From assembly GCA_963921425.1 (NCBI GenBank), contig OY992834.1, forward strand, positions 20,597,923 through 20,661,922: 64,000 nt of DNA, given 5' to 3'. Position numbers and translations under genes: made by a program. The first letter of the stretch is position 1; each line of letters opens with the position of its first letter. The DNA is from Dryas octopetala. Its lineage: Eukaryota > Streptophyta > Magnoliopsida > Rosales > Rosaceae. Positions 12,691 to 23,204 of this stretch are shown piece by piece. A model generated the notes under the pieces. It had not been told where the DNA came from and did no database searches. It saw nothing but the letters and a program-made list of their open reading frames with translations.

Positions 12691-13339
12691 GAGGGGGTTG
12701 TAACTGAACTTTGATATTTTGCTTAAAATCATTTGTTAAAAGAAATTCAAATCCCTCCATTATCTTCTTCCTTAGAGATCACAGAGAAAACTGTCTTCTG
12801 CAAAATTCAAATTCGAATCATTCTGGGTTGCTTTCCATGCTCCCGACGGCCTTCAATCCTCCTGGTCTCTGCATCACTCAAAGGAAAAAGCTATTAACCA
12901 AACATGAAAATGTGAATGCTTATAGCCAAAAAAAAAAAAAAAAAAGGATGCTGCAAATCAGACAAAGTCCAATCCAAGTACCTTCTTAATTAGTACCTTT
13001 CTTCTTCCTAACTTCACATATCTCTTAGTACCAGGACTGATTTATTTTATCTCGCACTCATTTGGTTTCCATGGAAGTTTCTGCAGATGCATGTGACGGG
13101 AATAATTACCAATATTATAATGCTAATATTGATAAGAAATAATGAATGATATGATCTAAGCGTTAAATTCTGTCTTCAAACAATATACAGGGGATAACAT
13201 TGGTTTTAAAATATCCAGCGAAATATATTTTTAAAATATATGAGTATTTTGAAGGGAAAAAAGTAGCTACTTGCTCCACAATATTGGATTAAATTCACAT
13301 ACCTGACATTGATTGGAGACTTGAGGGTGAAATGAAAGC

Positions 13340-13560
13340 GCATGATCTTGGCCCAATCTTCTCTCGTCTTATTTTCACAGTAAACTATCTTGGTCCAATC
13401 TATGTAGAGTAAACTATCCCATTAAGGAAGAATTCAAAAGATCAAAGTAATTAAGTAGCAGAATTAAAAATAGAAGAGGTACCTGAATGAAAATCAGATA
13501 AATTGTAAGGACAGGGAATGTGAGCAATCTTGGGTCAATCCTCTCCTTTCAAAGACCAAC
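13340..13560 (-). pseudogene. Two further CNL C-terminal cap remnants
   Basis: The minus strand reads 'KTREDWAKIM' at about 13340-13380 and 'KGED*PKIAHIP' at about 13514-13552 (Trp codon changed to TGA). A CAG/GTACC-like site sits at 13478-13487. Both are repeated at 63580-63625 and 63750-63797. Confidence 0.65.
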
Positions 13561-13731
13561 AATTATCTTTACAGTTCCACAGTTAGTTCTCTAGCTCTCT
13601 GCAGAAGTGAAGCCCAAAAGCTCAGAAAACAATATTAAAATATGGATATAAAACAAGCGGTGGGGTGGTACATACCTGACTCTGGTTTTAGAGTTGAGAG
13701 TGAAATGAAAACCATAACTTTTTGTGAGAGC

Positions 13732-14473
13732 TCATATGATCACTTCCCCATCTATCTTTATGCAAGGAATGCGAGCTATCTTGCCCCAATCTTCTCCTGT
13801 CTTATTTTCACAGTATCTTTTTTTCAGAGTTTTGTGGATTCTCAGAAAAGAAAGAGACGCCGGCAAACCCTCTCCTGGCAGGCGTTCGAGATTCGGACAG
13901 TAATAGATTTGTAGGCTTTGAAGAGAAGTGAGGTGTTGAAGTCCCTTTCCGTTCAAAGATTTCAGGCTTAGGTCAGAGATCCAGAGAGTGCTGAGAGTTG
14001 TAGGGAGCAGCTGTTCCTTGAGCAACGTCTCCAACAGATGCTCAGTTCCTTGAATCTGGAGTCTTTGAAGGGAGACAAGTCCTTGCAAACCCCACTCCGC
14101 TGAAGGCCTCAGTCTGTCACAATATTGGACTGAAAATCTACGTAGGTTGGGAGGCAAACCCCCTTTTTCAATTGACACAACATTTGGAAGATTCCATATG
14201 TACAAATATTGAAGGGCGGTGAGGGTGTGAATTCGTTCGGGCAATGACTTCAAATTCTGGCATATACAGACAAAAAATGTATTCAGGTTGGGAGTGGGCA
14301 ATCCTCCATGGGGAAAAGAGATCAGATTTGGACACTCCCTGATTTGCAAGTAGTTGAGATTTTCATCAACTCCTTCAATGGAAAGGGATTCCAGATTCAC
14401 ACAACCTATGATATAAAGACGGCAAAGTTTGGGAAAAATGCCCAACGGGAAGGACCTCAGTGAATCACAGCTA
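13732..14473 (-). pseudogene. LRR fragment B of a CNL gene (open frame)
   Basis: The open minus-strand frame covers about 247 LRR codons, from 'SCDSLRSFPLGIFPKL' to the stop at 13732, and ends in the standard 'GEDWGKIARIPCIKIDG'. It aligns closely with residues of about 1000-1250 of the intact CNL but contains one extra repeat of about 25 residues ('EWGLQGLVSLQRLQI'). At 14473 the LRR is joined abruptly to the CNL 3'-flank module (14469-15290), and the frame then reads about 20 unrelated codons to an ATG at 14535. No NBS domain is present. Either a relic, or an alternative terminal exon of the upstream CNL gene, which lies on the same strand 0.8 kb away. Confidence 0.85.
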
Positions 14474-15285
14474 AATTGTAAGCTACTCGGGGCCAATGTT
14501 TCCACATGCTTTTGTGCTGCTATAGGGAATTCCAAAACAGAGCTTGTATGGTAGCAAATTTCACTCCACCAAGTAACTTTGGGATAATCACAATCAGTAA
14601 TGTGGTTAAAGCCCCATTTTAAGAGAATTGAAATCCTGTCATATTACACATTAAAATCTCATAATCGTCATTAATTGCATCTTGAAACTCAAATGAAAGA
14701 ATAAATGAACAATGCCATGGACCTGCATATAGAACTAAATAGACAAACTTGCATACCTACAGAGAAACTCTTCTTTATCAAAATTCATTGAGCTAAAAAA
14801 AAAAAAAAAATTGAAAAAAGAATTAACAGTAAAAGAGGTACCTGATTGAAAATTGAAAATAAGTTTCCACCAGTGCCAATGCAGGGGATGTGAGCAATAC
14901 TGGGCCAATCCTTTCATTTCATCATTGCTTCTGCCGTAATATATAGATAAGAAATATTCAATGACATGGCAGCCTGAAACAATAAATAAATCATATTGTG
15001 CTTTTCCACTCAGTATGCATTAATTTTTATATATATAGTTTTAATTTCTCTGAAATGTACAGTACTTATTAATTTAGGCAAGATATAAATATATAATCTA
15101 CGCATTAAATTCTCTCTTCAAACACTTTACAGCCTTACAGTGGATATAAATAAAGTCCTGGAAAAGCAGCAAAATATATTTCAAAACACATTTAACAGAA
15201 AGTGAAATGAAAAAAAGCTCATATTGGTACCTGATTCAGATTTGGGAGTTGAGAGGGAAATGAAAACGACACTTTTTGTGAGAGC
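14469..15285 (-). other. 3' flank of the intact CNL gene
   Basis: On the minus strand this follows the CNL stop codon. A putative donor (AATCAG/GTACC) lies at 15226-15236, with about 55 bases of exon between it and the stop. Further on, 'KDWPSIAHIPCIG' is read at 14873-14925 and stays open to another AATCAG/GTACC at 14835-14845. This looks like a 3'-UTR intron and a spare terminal exon. No other gene is present. Confidence 0.55.
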
Positions 15286-18200
15286 TCATATGATCACTTC
15301 TCCCCCATCTATTTGTATGCAAGAAATGCGAGCTATCTTGGCCCAATCTTCTCCCGTCTTATTTTCAAAGTATCTTTTCTTCAGGGAAGAACAACTCTTG
15401 ATGCTCAGAAAAGATAGAGATGCCGGCAAACCCTCTTCTGGCAGGAATTCGAGATTCGGACAGTTATAAATTTGTAGCCTTTGAAGAGAAGTGAGGTGTT
15501 GAAGTCCCTTTCCGTTCAAAGATTTCAGACTCTGTTTAAAGATCTGAAGAGTGTTGAGAGTGGTAGGGAGCAGCTGTTCCTTGAGCAACGTCTCCAACAG
15601 ATGCTCAGTTCCGGAGATACGAAATGTTCGTAGGTTGGGAGGCAAACCCCCTTCTGCAATTGACACAACATTTGGAAGATTCCATATGTACAAATATTGA
15701 AGGGCGGTGAGGGTGTGAATTCGTTCGGGCAATGACTTCAAATTCTCGCATCCAGTGACTCTAAATCGAATCAGGTTTGGAGTGGGCAATCCTCCGTGGG
15801 GAAAAGAGACCAGATTTGGACACTCCGAGATATTCAAGTAGTTTAGATTTTCATCAACTCCTTCAATGGAAAGGGATTCCAGATTCACACAACCTTCGAT
15901 AATAAGACTTCTAAGTTTGGGAAAAATGCCCAACGGGAAGGACCTCAGTGAATCACAGCTGTGGTATAAGTACAATTTCCAAAGCGATGTCAATTTGGCC
16001 ATCATCTCATGAGGTAGGAATTCTAATCTCGTACAATTTCCTATTTTAAGATTTTCCAAGGTAGAAGGTAGACCATCTCTAGGGAACGACAACAGGGATG
16101 GACAATTATCGAGATACAAATATAGAAGACAATTGCTGCTATGCACCAGTTGCTTGGGCAAGCACTCTATATCAACAAAATTTCCAATCGCAAGTTTCCC
16201 AAGAGATGACATGTACTCTGTTCTCTGACCTAGTAATGATAACAGATGCGGGCATCCAACCAACCTCAATTCTTCAAAAGAATATTGTTGTAAGTAGTCC
16301 ATGTTAAGGGTTGTAGTGGCCCTTTCGTATAGAGCCACACACTCCTCCACTGAAAGTTTTTTCAAGCAAGGAAGATGATTAGGCAAGTTTCCTCTTAGCT
16401 TCGGACACTTGTTTAAAATTAGCTCCTGGAGACGAGGAAAATCTGGATATTCACCTCCACTTGGCTGCCATTCCTCCCATTCAAGCATCTCCTCAAACTC
16501 TAGCTTCTCCAGAGACTGAAACGGCTGAAATATTAGAGAAGACCCATTGCCATAGAACTCAGCACCGATAGTCGTAAGAAATTTCATCCTTTTTATAGAA
16601 AGCTCTTTGAGAGCGGGTAGCTTCCCAAGTGGTGGCAAGGACAAACAATAACTACATTCACTGAGACACATGAATTGTATTTGAGAATAGGAAGAGTCTC
16701 CCAACCAATTTGGGAAGCAAGTTCCACCATAAAATCTGATGGTCAACTTCTCTAAATTTATGGGAGGCTGGAGCCTCTCAAGTACATCTCTCTCATTTTG
16801 GGGATCATTGGTGTCCTCACCCCATTCCAACACCAACTCCTTGAGATCTTTCTTTTCCTTCAAATTGGCCTGCAAGGCATCCATAACATCAACTACATTT
16901 TGCAGCTTTCGAATAGAAAGGTTTCCTCCAAGATGCGGTAACTCCCTCAATTCTGTAAGGCTTGACCCAGTTGAATTGCCAACAACAAATGCAGTCAATA
17001 TTCTCAAACTTTTTAGTCTACCCATTTGTAATGGCATCTGGTCTATTTTTGTTTCATGAATATCAAGATGACGCAAGTTAATCAATTTCCTCATATCTAC
17101 AGGCAATTCAATGAGAGAGGTACAATTTGACAATAGTAATGTCTCTAAATTGCATAGAGAACACACTATATTAGGTAACTTTTTTATTGCAGTAGAGGAA
17201 AGATCTAAATAGCGCAAATGAATGAGATTACCAATAGAATTAGGTAATTCACTGATATTTTTGTATTTTGATAAAGATAAGACTCGCAAACATCTTAGTG
17301 CTGGCAGCAAATCTTGTGGAACCTTTTTACTTATATAGCGAGATTCCCATTTACTGTTATAAGGTCTTAAAGACATAGGTACAAAGGTCCGCAAACAATT
17401 AAACCCATATATTTGCTCAAAGTTTGGAGTGGTGTCAAATTCTGTTTGCATATATGATAAATGACGAACTCTTTTAGGAACCTCTTGTGATTTGCTCCCT
17501 TCCAGTCTGATGCAAAATTCCCTAGCCATGAACACAGCCAAGTCATTAATAAGATCGTGCATTGTGAAACTCGATTTCCTTGATTTTTGAAATAGTGACC
17601 GTGATAATAATTCGTCAAAGTATTTATTAGCCACCTCTTCCACACTAATCCCATTCACAACTTGTGGAATTAAACCTTCCGCCATCCAAAGTAAAACTAC
17701 ATCTTCCTTTTTGAATTCATAGTCCTTTGGAAAAACTGAACAATAAACAAAGCATTGTTTTAATTGAGATGGGAGATAATGGTAACTCAATTTTAGGGCT
17801 GGAAGAATATTACTTTTATTGTGTGGTAGCTCCCAAATATTGCTATGCAATATGATACTCCACTCCTTAGAATCTCTCGTGCAACGTAAGAGACCACCGA
17901 GTGTTTTTGCAGCTAAAGGCAAACCATTGCACTTGCGTGCAATTCTTTTACCAATTCCTACCAAGTTTGCATGTTCACTTGGGCTTTCATTTCCCAATGC
18001 ATGTTTTGAAAGAAGTGACCAACAATATTCATTTGACAATTGTTTCAAATAGTGAATAGGTTCAGTGCAGATCATAGATGCAACACTTTTGTTCCGTGTT
18101 GTTATGATAACCTTACTTCCCCTTGCCCCTAATGTAAAAGGAGCATGTAGAAGATTCCAATCATCATAGTTCTCATTCCAAAGGTCATCCAACACGAATA

Positions 18201-19038
18201 AAAATTTCTTTCCCCTCAATTCTTCTCTTAGCTGAATTTGAAGAAGATTTAAGTCTGTAATATTATCACAAGGTTTTGAAGTGACTGATTGAAGAAGGGT
18301 TTTAGTTACCCTAACAACATCAAAATCTTCTGAAACACAAGCCCAAGCTTTAAGAGTGAAAAACTTTTTTACTTTGTCATCGTTGTAAAGGAGCTGAGCA
18401 AGAGTTGTCTTGCCAAGCCCACCCATACCAACTATGGTGATGATAGATACATCATTGATGCTTGCATCATCAGAAAACAACAGCTTTGCTAACTTTTTTT
18501 TATCTCCATCCCTACCATACACACAAGATTCATCGACCAAGGAAGTTGTTGGAGGTCTTTGTAAAGCCTTATTCCCTCCAACAACTTCTGTCAGACCAAG
18601 GACACTTTTTTGTTTTGCAAGGTGTTCTAATCTTTCAAATAACTCTTTTATCTTAGCATTTATGCCTTGACAAGAAGGATTAATAAAAGGAGAGAGGAAG
18701 TTCCACACCTTGGTGAATTTGTGGGTCTCATCATATTCAGCTTCCACCTTGCATCTCAAAGCTTCAGTGTTGATCTCATCCAGCAAGTCATCTGCATCTA
18801 AGACAGCATGTTTGACCTCATCAAGCCACTTTCTCACAGCTGTGTTCACAATTTGCTTCTCCTCTGCATCATTGAGCACTGCAGAAAGGCCCAGCAGTGT
18901 GATCTCCAGTTTCTTCAGGAGTGAATCGTCAAGCTTCTTCCTCTGAAACAAGTCGATGAAGTCGCGTGAAGCAATCCTGTCACACAACACCTGGATGGAA
19001 GCAGTGAGCAGAGCCTCTCCAACCAAAGCTCCAGCCAT
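15286..19038 (-). CDS. CC-NBS-LRR resistance protein, RPP13-like protein 1 type
   Basis: An intracellular immune receptor of about 1250 residues encoded without introns. Start chosen at 19038 because 'MAGALVGEALL' is the usual beginning; an in-frame ATG lies seven codons upstream. Rx-type coiled coil about 1-150, with the EDVID-like 'DADDLLDEI' near 82-90. NB-ARC: P-loop GMGGLGKTT at 204-212; kinase-2 'LFVLDDLW' near 280-287; 'GSKVIITTR' near 307-315; GLPLAAK near 372-378; 'CFVYCSVFPKDYEF' near 429-442; MHD at 493-495. The LRR domain runs from about 550 to the end and finishes with 'GEDWAKIARISC'. Every nucleotide-switch motif I checked is intact, so it may be functional. It lacks one LRR unit present in fragment B. 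Nearby relics on the same strand place it in a tandem CNL cluster. The effector recognised cannot be told from sequence. Confidence 0.95.
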   Translation of the reverse strand: MAGALVGEALLTASIQVLCDRIASRDFIDLFQRKKLDDSLLKKLEITLLGLSAVLNDAEEKQIVNTAVRKWLDEVKHAVLDADDLLDEINTEALRCKVEAEYDETHKFTKVWNFLSPFINPSCQGINAKIKELFERLEHLAKQKSVLGLTEVVGGNKALQRPPTTSLVDESCVYGRDGDKKKLAKLLFSDDASINDVSIITIVGMGGLGKTTLAQLLYNDDKVKKFFTLKAWACVSEDFDVVRVTKTLLQSVTSKPCDNITDLNLLQIQLREELRGKKFLFVLDDLWNENYDDWNLLHAPFTLGARGSKVIITTRNKSVASMICTEPIHYLKQLSNEYCWSLLSKHALGNESPSEHANLVGIGKRIARKCNGLPLAAKTLGGLLRCTRDSKEWSIILHSNIWELPHNKSNILPALKLSYHYLPSQLKQCFVYCSVFPKDYEFKKEDVVLLWMAEGLIPQVVNGISVEEVANKYFDELLSRSLFQKSRKSSFTMHDLINDLAVFMAREFCIRLEGSKSQEVPKRVRHLSYMQTEFDTTPNFEQIYGFNCLRTFVPMSLRPYNSKWESRYISKKVPQDLLPALRCLRVLSLSKYKNISELPNSIGNLIHLRYLDLSSTAIKKLPNIVCSLCNLETLLLSNCTSLIELPVDMRKLINLRHLDIHETKIDQMPLQMGRLKSLRILTAFVVGNSTGSSLTELRELPHLGGNLSIRKLQNVVDVMDALQANLKEKKDLKELVLEWGEDTNDPQNERDVLERLQPPINLEKLTIRFYGGTCFPNWLGDSSYSQIQFMCLSECSYCLSLPPLGKLPALKELSIKRMKFLTTIGAEFYGNGSSLIFQPFQSLEKLEFEEMLEWEEWQPSGGEYPDFPRLQELILNKCPKLRGNLPNHLPCLKKLSVEECVALYERATTTLNMDYLQQYSFEELRLVGCPHLLSLLGQRTEYMSSLGKLAIGNFVDIECLPKQLVHSSNCLLYLYLDNCPSLLSFPRDGLPSTLENLKIGNCTRLEFLPHEMMAKLTSLWKLYLYHSCDSLRSFPLGIFPKLRSLIIEGCVNLESLSIEGVDENLNYLNISECPNLVSFPHGGLPTPNLIRFRVTGCENLKSLPERIHTLTALQYLYIWNLPNVVSIAEGGLPPNLRTFRISGTEHLLETLLKEQLLPTTLNTLQIFKQSLKSLNGKGLQHLTSLQRLQIYNCPNLEFLPEEGLPASLSFLSIKSCSSLKKRYFENKTGEDWAKIARISCIQIDGGEVII

Positions 19039-19130
19039 TTTTCTCTTCTTAATTTGCAAATGATTTGAAAGAAGTATTCTCTAACTTTTGCAAATAGCAG
19101 AAGGGGGGAATTTGTGAAAGTGTTTTAGGA

Positions 19131-19138
19131 TTATATAG
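19131..19138 (-). promoter_or_regulatory. Probable TATA box of the CNL gene
   Basis: The minus strand reads CTATATAATCC about 95 bases before the chosen ATG, giving a short 5' leader. The same box and its surroundings recur at 34287-34297 in the orphan promoter copy. Confidence 0.55.
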
Positions 19139-20697
19139 CTCGATCAAGTACACTGACTTGGGCTGTTAGTTGCATGTGCTTGTTCTAGGAAGCTTATTGG
19201 CCTAATTTTTAATTACTTTCTGTCTTTTCTTATTTGATTAACGCTTAAACAAAGGCCTCTTGCAGCTGGCCATTATTGACCCAACAATTTAATAGCTCAA
19301 CTTGGTTTCCAATGAAGTAGTATTCTAACTAAATTTTCAAATAGCTGATCAAACACATAAAGATTACAATTGATTATATAGCAATTGCCTTGGTAATGCA
19401 GTAGGTCCCACACGGTTAAGCATAAGCATGGTGTGGGTGCTGCTAGGAAGCTTCCTCTTGTTGGTGTTCATGTTTGGTTTTTTTCATCTATGCATATATT
19501 TAATTTGTCAGGCAACTTTTCTCTTCGATTATTAGCAAAGGATCGATAGGATTTCAATGAAGTAGTTGACCAACCTGGAAAAACAGAAGTGTTTTCTGTT
19601 TTTATATTATAGCTCGGTGTCTTCAGCGAATGCAGTGGGTCCATTATACTGTGCCCACATATTTATATGCAAAGTACACATCCACTAAATATGATATAAA
19701 GATGTTTTCATGCTAAGCACTGAATTATTCATTCAATTTTTCTCATCACTGAATTATTCATTTTCAAAGTACTCTCTCTTACAATATAAATCAATATTCT
19801 TAAAGATATTTAGACCATACATTTGATGCTTTTATAACTCATTAAAATGACAAATATATGTTTGCAAATTAAAAATAATAAAAAACTATAAATTGTAGTA
19901 ACTTTTTTTTTTTTTGTACAGAATAAATTGTAGTAACTTTAATTAAATTGTCTATCTTAAATTACATTAAAGGAGTTGGGTATTGTGATTTTATAAAAGA
20001 AATTAAGTTTTTGTATATAACAATGAATAAGATACATGTAAATAAAGAAAAAAAATATGTTGACTTTAGGTACTAAATTGCAATGTTTTTTCATTTTTAC
20101 TACTAAAATATTTATGTCATTTCACTTTAGATACTAAATTTCAGTTTGGGTACCAACTTTAAATAATATGGTTATACTGAGCTGTGACTGTCTAACAGTT
20201 ATAACTTTTTTATTGATTTGTTGTTTTTTCAATATTTGCAAGACTTAAACTTTAATGTTTAGTCTCTGAGTTATAAGACTTCATCTCTCAAGCCGGCCTA
20301 AATAAAAAACATTATACCCTTATAAATTTTGAAATTTTATGAATTTGAAACAGTTACAATTGTATAGCAAAGTTGTGACCTAATAACAAATGTCTTGCTC
20401 TAGTTAGTAACTAAACTTTAAAAAAAAAAAAAATTGTGTCTTGCTGCTTTGCTAAAAAAAAAAAAGCACTTATTAGTTTTATTTTGTTGGGCTTCTTGCA
20501 CCTTTTGATGGGCTTAAGCCTTCTTTTGTACCAAAAAAAATGAAAAAAAAAAAAAAAACACTTATTAGCTCAATTATATGCATCAGAACTATTGGGTGGG
20601 GAAAATGGGAAATACTTGGATCCACTCCCAGCGTGCACCTCCATTTCCACTCCAAATTTTATAGACAAATCATATCTTTACACCTGTATTTTTTTTA
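19139..20697. other. CNL promoter region and intergenic DNA
   Basis: No gene seen. 19139-19440 is partly repeated at 34167-34445. 19800-20570 is AT-rich with A/T homopolymers and looks like decayed repeat sequence; no terminal repeats were found. Confidence 0.5.
19276..19571. promoter_or_regulatory. Two W-box motifs upstream of the CNL gene
   Basis: TTGACC occurs at 19276-19281 and 19566-19571, about 240 and 530 bases upstream of the start. W-boxes are WRKY transcription-factor sites common in defence promoters. A six-base match is weak evidence alone. Confidence 0.3.
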
Positions 20698-20971
20698 GGC
20701 TAAAGTTTAATTTAAACACTAAATTATAAGAGATATTTCAACTGCATTCATCATTTACAAAATCATAAAAAAATATACCCCATCTAAAATCTAAATTGAA
20801 AAAATGAATTTTTCTTCTTCTTTTCCTTTTTTACCCCTCTCCACCTCCCACTCTCTCTCTCTCTCTCTTCCCTCTCTCTAGCCAACCCTCCCAACCTAGC
20901 CCCTCCCGACCCCACCCACACCTCACCCCACCCCACCATAACCCACCGGACCCTCCCCTTCCACTTACCCG

Positions 20972-21017
<46 letters not shown>

Positions 21018-21532
21018 CTTCTTCTTCTTCCCCGTGTCTCCCTTCTCTCTCGAGTGATTTCGCACAGTCTGACCGTGACTAGGCCAACTCTGGCCAAGCC
21101 TAGCAGGCGTAGCACCACCAGCCACCAGCCCGTAGCTCCTCTCTCTCCCCTCAACCATCCCTCTCTTCCCTTTCCTCTCTCACACGACTCCCTCCATGTG
21201 CGCACCTCAGCCCAGCCAAGGCCGACCATTTCCCAGCGGCCCAAGGCCACCGGCGGGTCCCCTGGTGCCGGCCATCCCCCCACGAGTTATAGTTGGGGTC
21301 GGGAAGGTTGTGGTGAGGGTGGGGTCAGGAAGAGCTGGGCTGGGAGGGTTAGCCGGAGAAAGGGAAGAGAGAGAGAATGGGAGGTGGAGAGGGGTAAAAA
21401 AGGAAAAGATGAAGAAAAATTCATTTTTTTCAATTTAGATTTTAGATAGGGTTTGTTTTTTTAATGATTTTGGAGATGATAAATGCAGTTGAAATATCCC
21501 CTATAATTGAGTGTCTAAATTGAACTTTAGCC
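20698..21532. mobile_element. Mutator-like foldback element, 835 bp
   Basis: Long inverted repeats start ggctaaagtt(c/t)aattta at both ends and pair over at least 120 bases; pairing extends with gaps into the GC-rich interior (gagaggggtaaaaaagg and its complement). The target site is a T-run, so the duplication cannot be read cleanly. The interior carries (CT)n near 20975-21010. Open frames inside are by-products of low-complexity DNA. Confidence 0.75.
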
Positions 21533-21847
21533 TTTTTTTTTTTTATAAAAATTAAATCAGAAAATAGACACTTACCCTTCCCTCCCCCTTGGCTCCACAC
21601 CTTCTCTCCTCCCTAGGGCTGCCCATCGGTCGGATCGAATCGGTAAATGGCCCTACCGATTCGATTACCAAAAATTTCGGTAATCTAGTTTTGATGCCGA
21701 TTTCCGAATCGATTTTTTCGGATTTCGGCATTTTTTGGATCCTTCAGATTTCGGTATATTTCGGTATTTTCGAAATACCCACACACAGAGGACATCAAAA
21801 CCCATACACAACAGAGACCAAAACCCAGATCAAAATCCACCGGCTTT

Positions 21848-22215
21848 TCATGCCCGGGTCCCGGATCTCAGCGGCGTACCTCCCCCACGATGGCGCTGGC
21901 TTTGGGTGGTGGCCTTGGAGGAGCCGGTGGAGTTGCTCTTGTTGAAGCCGCCGCGCGCGAGCGAGGCCTTGGGGTTCCACACGCAGTAGGTGCCGGGCGA
22001 GAGGTTCTCGAGGTCGTCGGCCTCGGAGGAGGACGAGCACGACGATGCCGTTTCGCGCTCCTCTTCGATTATCAGCATTCTCAGCGGCAGACGACGTTGT
22101 TTCTGATTCGGTGTAGGCGTCGTGTCGGAGGAGTTGAAGAGAGGGTAGACGGGCCTGATCTGGCCGTTGTAGAAAATCTCGTCGGCGGAGATGGGCGAGG
22201 TGTTTGGGTCTCTGG
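21848..22215 (-). pseudogene. Captured fragment of a DUF1645-type gene
   Basis: On the minus strand the open frame reads 'SPISADEIFYNGQIRPVY', then 'IIEEERETASS', 'SSSEADDLENL', 'GTYCVWNPK' and 'KSNSTGSSK'. In that order these are hallmarks of plant DUF1645 proteins as I remember the family. The segment is much more GC-rich than the surrounding hAT DNA. It lacks the family's N-terminus, and after KSNSTGSSK the frame departs from the usual Trp/Arg-rich end. This is transduplicated cargo and not a resident gene. The family call is from memory, with no search. Confidence 0.65.
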
Positions 22216-22319
22216 CTTTGGGTGGTGGCGCCCGGCGCAAAGGAGAGAAGATAGGGTGAGAGAACAGAGAAAAAGAGAGAGTGAGGGTGAGGGTGACGGC
22301 TGGGAGAGAAAAATGAGGG

Positions 22320-22628
22320 AAAAAGTCTGAAAATGAAGCTTTTATACTCATTAAACCCTAAGTCACAAAATTACAAAACTGCCCTTCACTTCAAACGCCC
22401 ATAACTCTCAATCCGTAACTCCGATGAATGTACGGTTCGAGTCTACGGACTCGTGAGTTCGAGACCTATCCAACGAGTCTAAGTTCGAAACCAAAAGCCC
22501 AATATAACAAAAAGTCAATTTTGGGTCAAACCTAATTTAAAACAAAAATTAAAATTAATCCAAAATCTTTTTATTTTTCGAATAAATTCCCCAAAATAAA
22601 ATATTGTAAAAATACGGGATCTCACATT
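22320..22628 (-). mobile_element. LTR 5'-part fragment in reverse orientation
   Basis: Read on the minus strand, this segment (tgagatcccg..., 'gggcgtttgaag', 'gttggataggt') is a diverged relative of the first 300-400 bases of the solo LTR at 23918. It ends at a TATA-like gtataaaagc near 22338-22347 and a CT-rich leader. The captured DUF1645 fragment follows directly downstream on the same strand. Confidence 0.6.
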
Positions 22629-22959
22629 TTACTGTTTTGTTTAATGGGGTTTTGATTGGGGTTTGGGCAAATTGGGATTTGGTTGGGGTTTGGGAAAATT
22701 AAAAAAAAAAACTAGTTTATATATAATTATACATACATAAATAATGATAGGTATTAAGATATTAACATAAATAATAGGGTTTAGATTGAGGTTTGGAAAA
22801 ATAAAATAAAAACATTAGGATTAGGGTATTAACAATTTAAGCTTATAAGTTATAACTTTATATAACTACTAACTCTAGTTTCATGGAAAAAAAAAAAAAA
22901 ACTACTAACTAGTTTATAACTACTAAGACTATAATACTTTGTTATATGTTATATATGTT

Positions 22960-23175
22960 ACATATATAATTATAGTATTATAAACTATATACTATAAATT
23001 ATATAAACTATATACTATCAAATATATAAACTATAGTCTTATAGTATTATAAACTATATATTATAAATTATATAAAATATATACTATCAAATATATAAAT
23101 TATAGTCTTATAGTATTATAAACTATATACTATTAAACTATAGTAACTACTAAGTACTAACTAATTTATTACTTT
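22960..23175. repeat. AT-rich minisatellite, about 68-bp period
   Basis: The block containing tagtattataaactatata is repeated about 2.5-3 times at a spacing near 68 bases within very AT-rich DNA of the hAT interior. Confidence 0.7.
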
Positions 23176-23204
23176 ATAACTTTATATATAATTATATATA
23201 TTAT

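Larger units (their letters stand above)
9236..13751. repeat. Large direct duplication, copy 1 (partner 59577-64000)
   Basis: The segment begins at agggaattcaaaaacagag and is collinear with 59577 to the window end. It carries the same order of modules: cap piece at 9660-9720, flank modules, decayed LRR tail at 12250-12690, and small tails at 13345 and 13515. Copy 1 has about 500 bp near 11520-12040 that copy 2 lacks. Copy 2 has about 600 bp near 62650-63290 that copy 1 lacks. Offset is about 50.3 kb, same orientation. Confidence 0.88.

Noticed and set aside
15286..19059. Using the upstream ATG at 19059 as the CNL start
   Set aside because: It adds seven Lys/Arg-rich residues not usual for the family; MAGALVGEAL at 19038 matches the typical start.
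20784..21449. Several overlapping frames of 80-150 codons on both strands
   Set aside because: All fall inside the GC-rich palindromic foldback element with CT repeats; Arg/Glu- or Ser/Pro-only composition, no motif.
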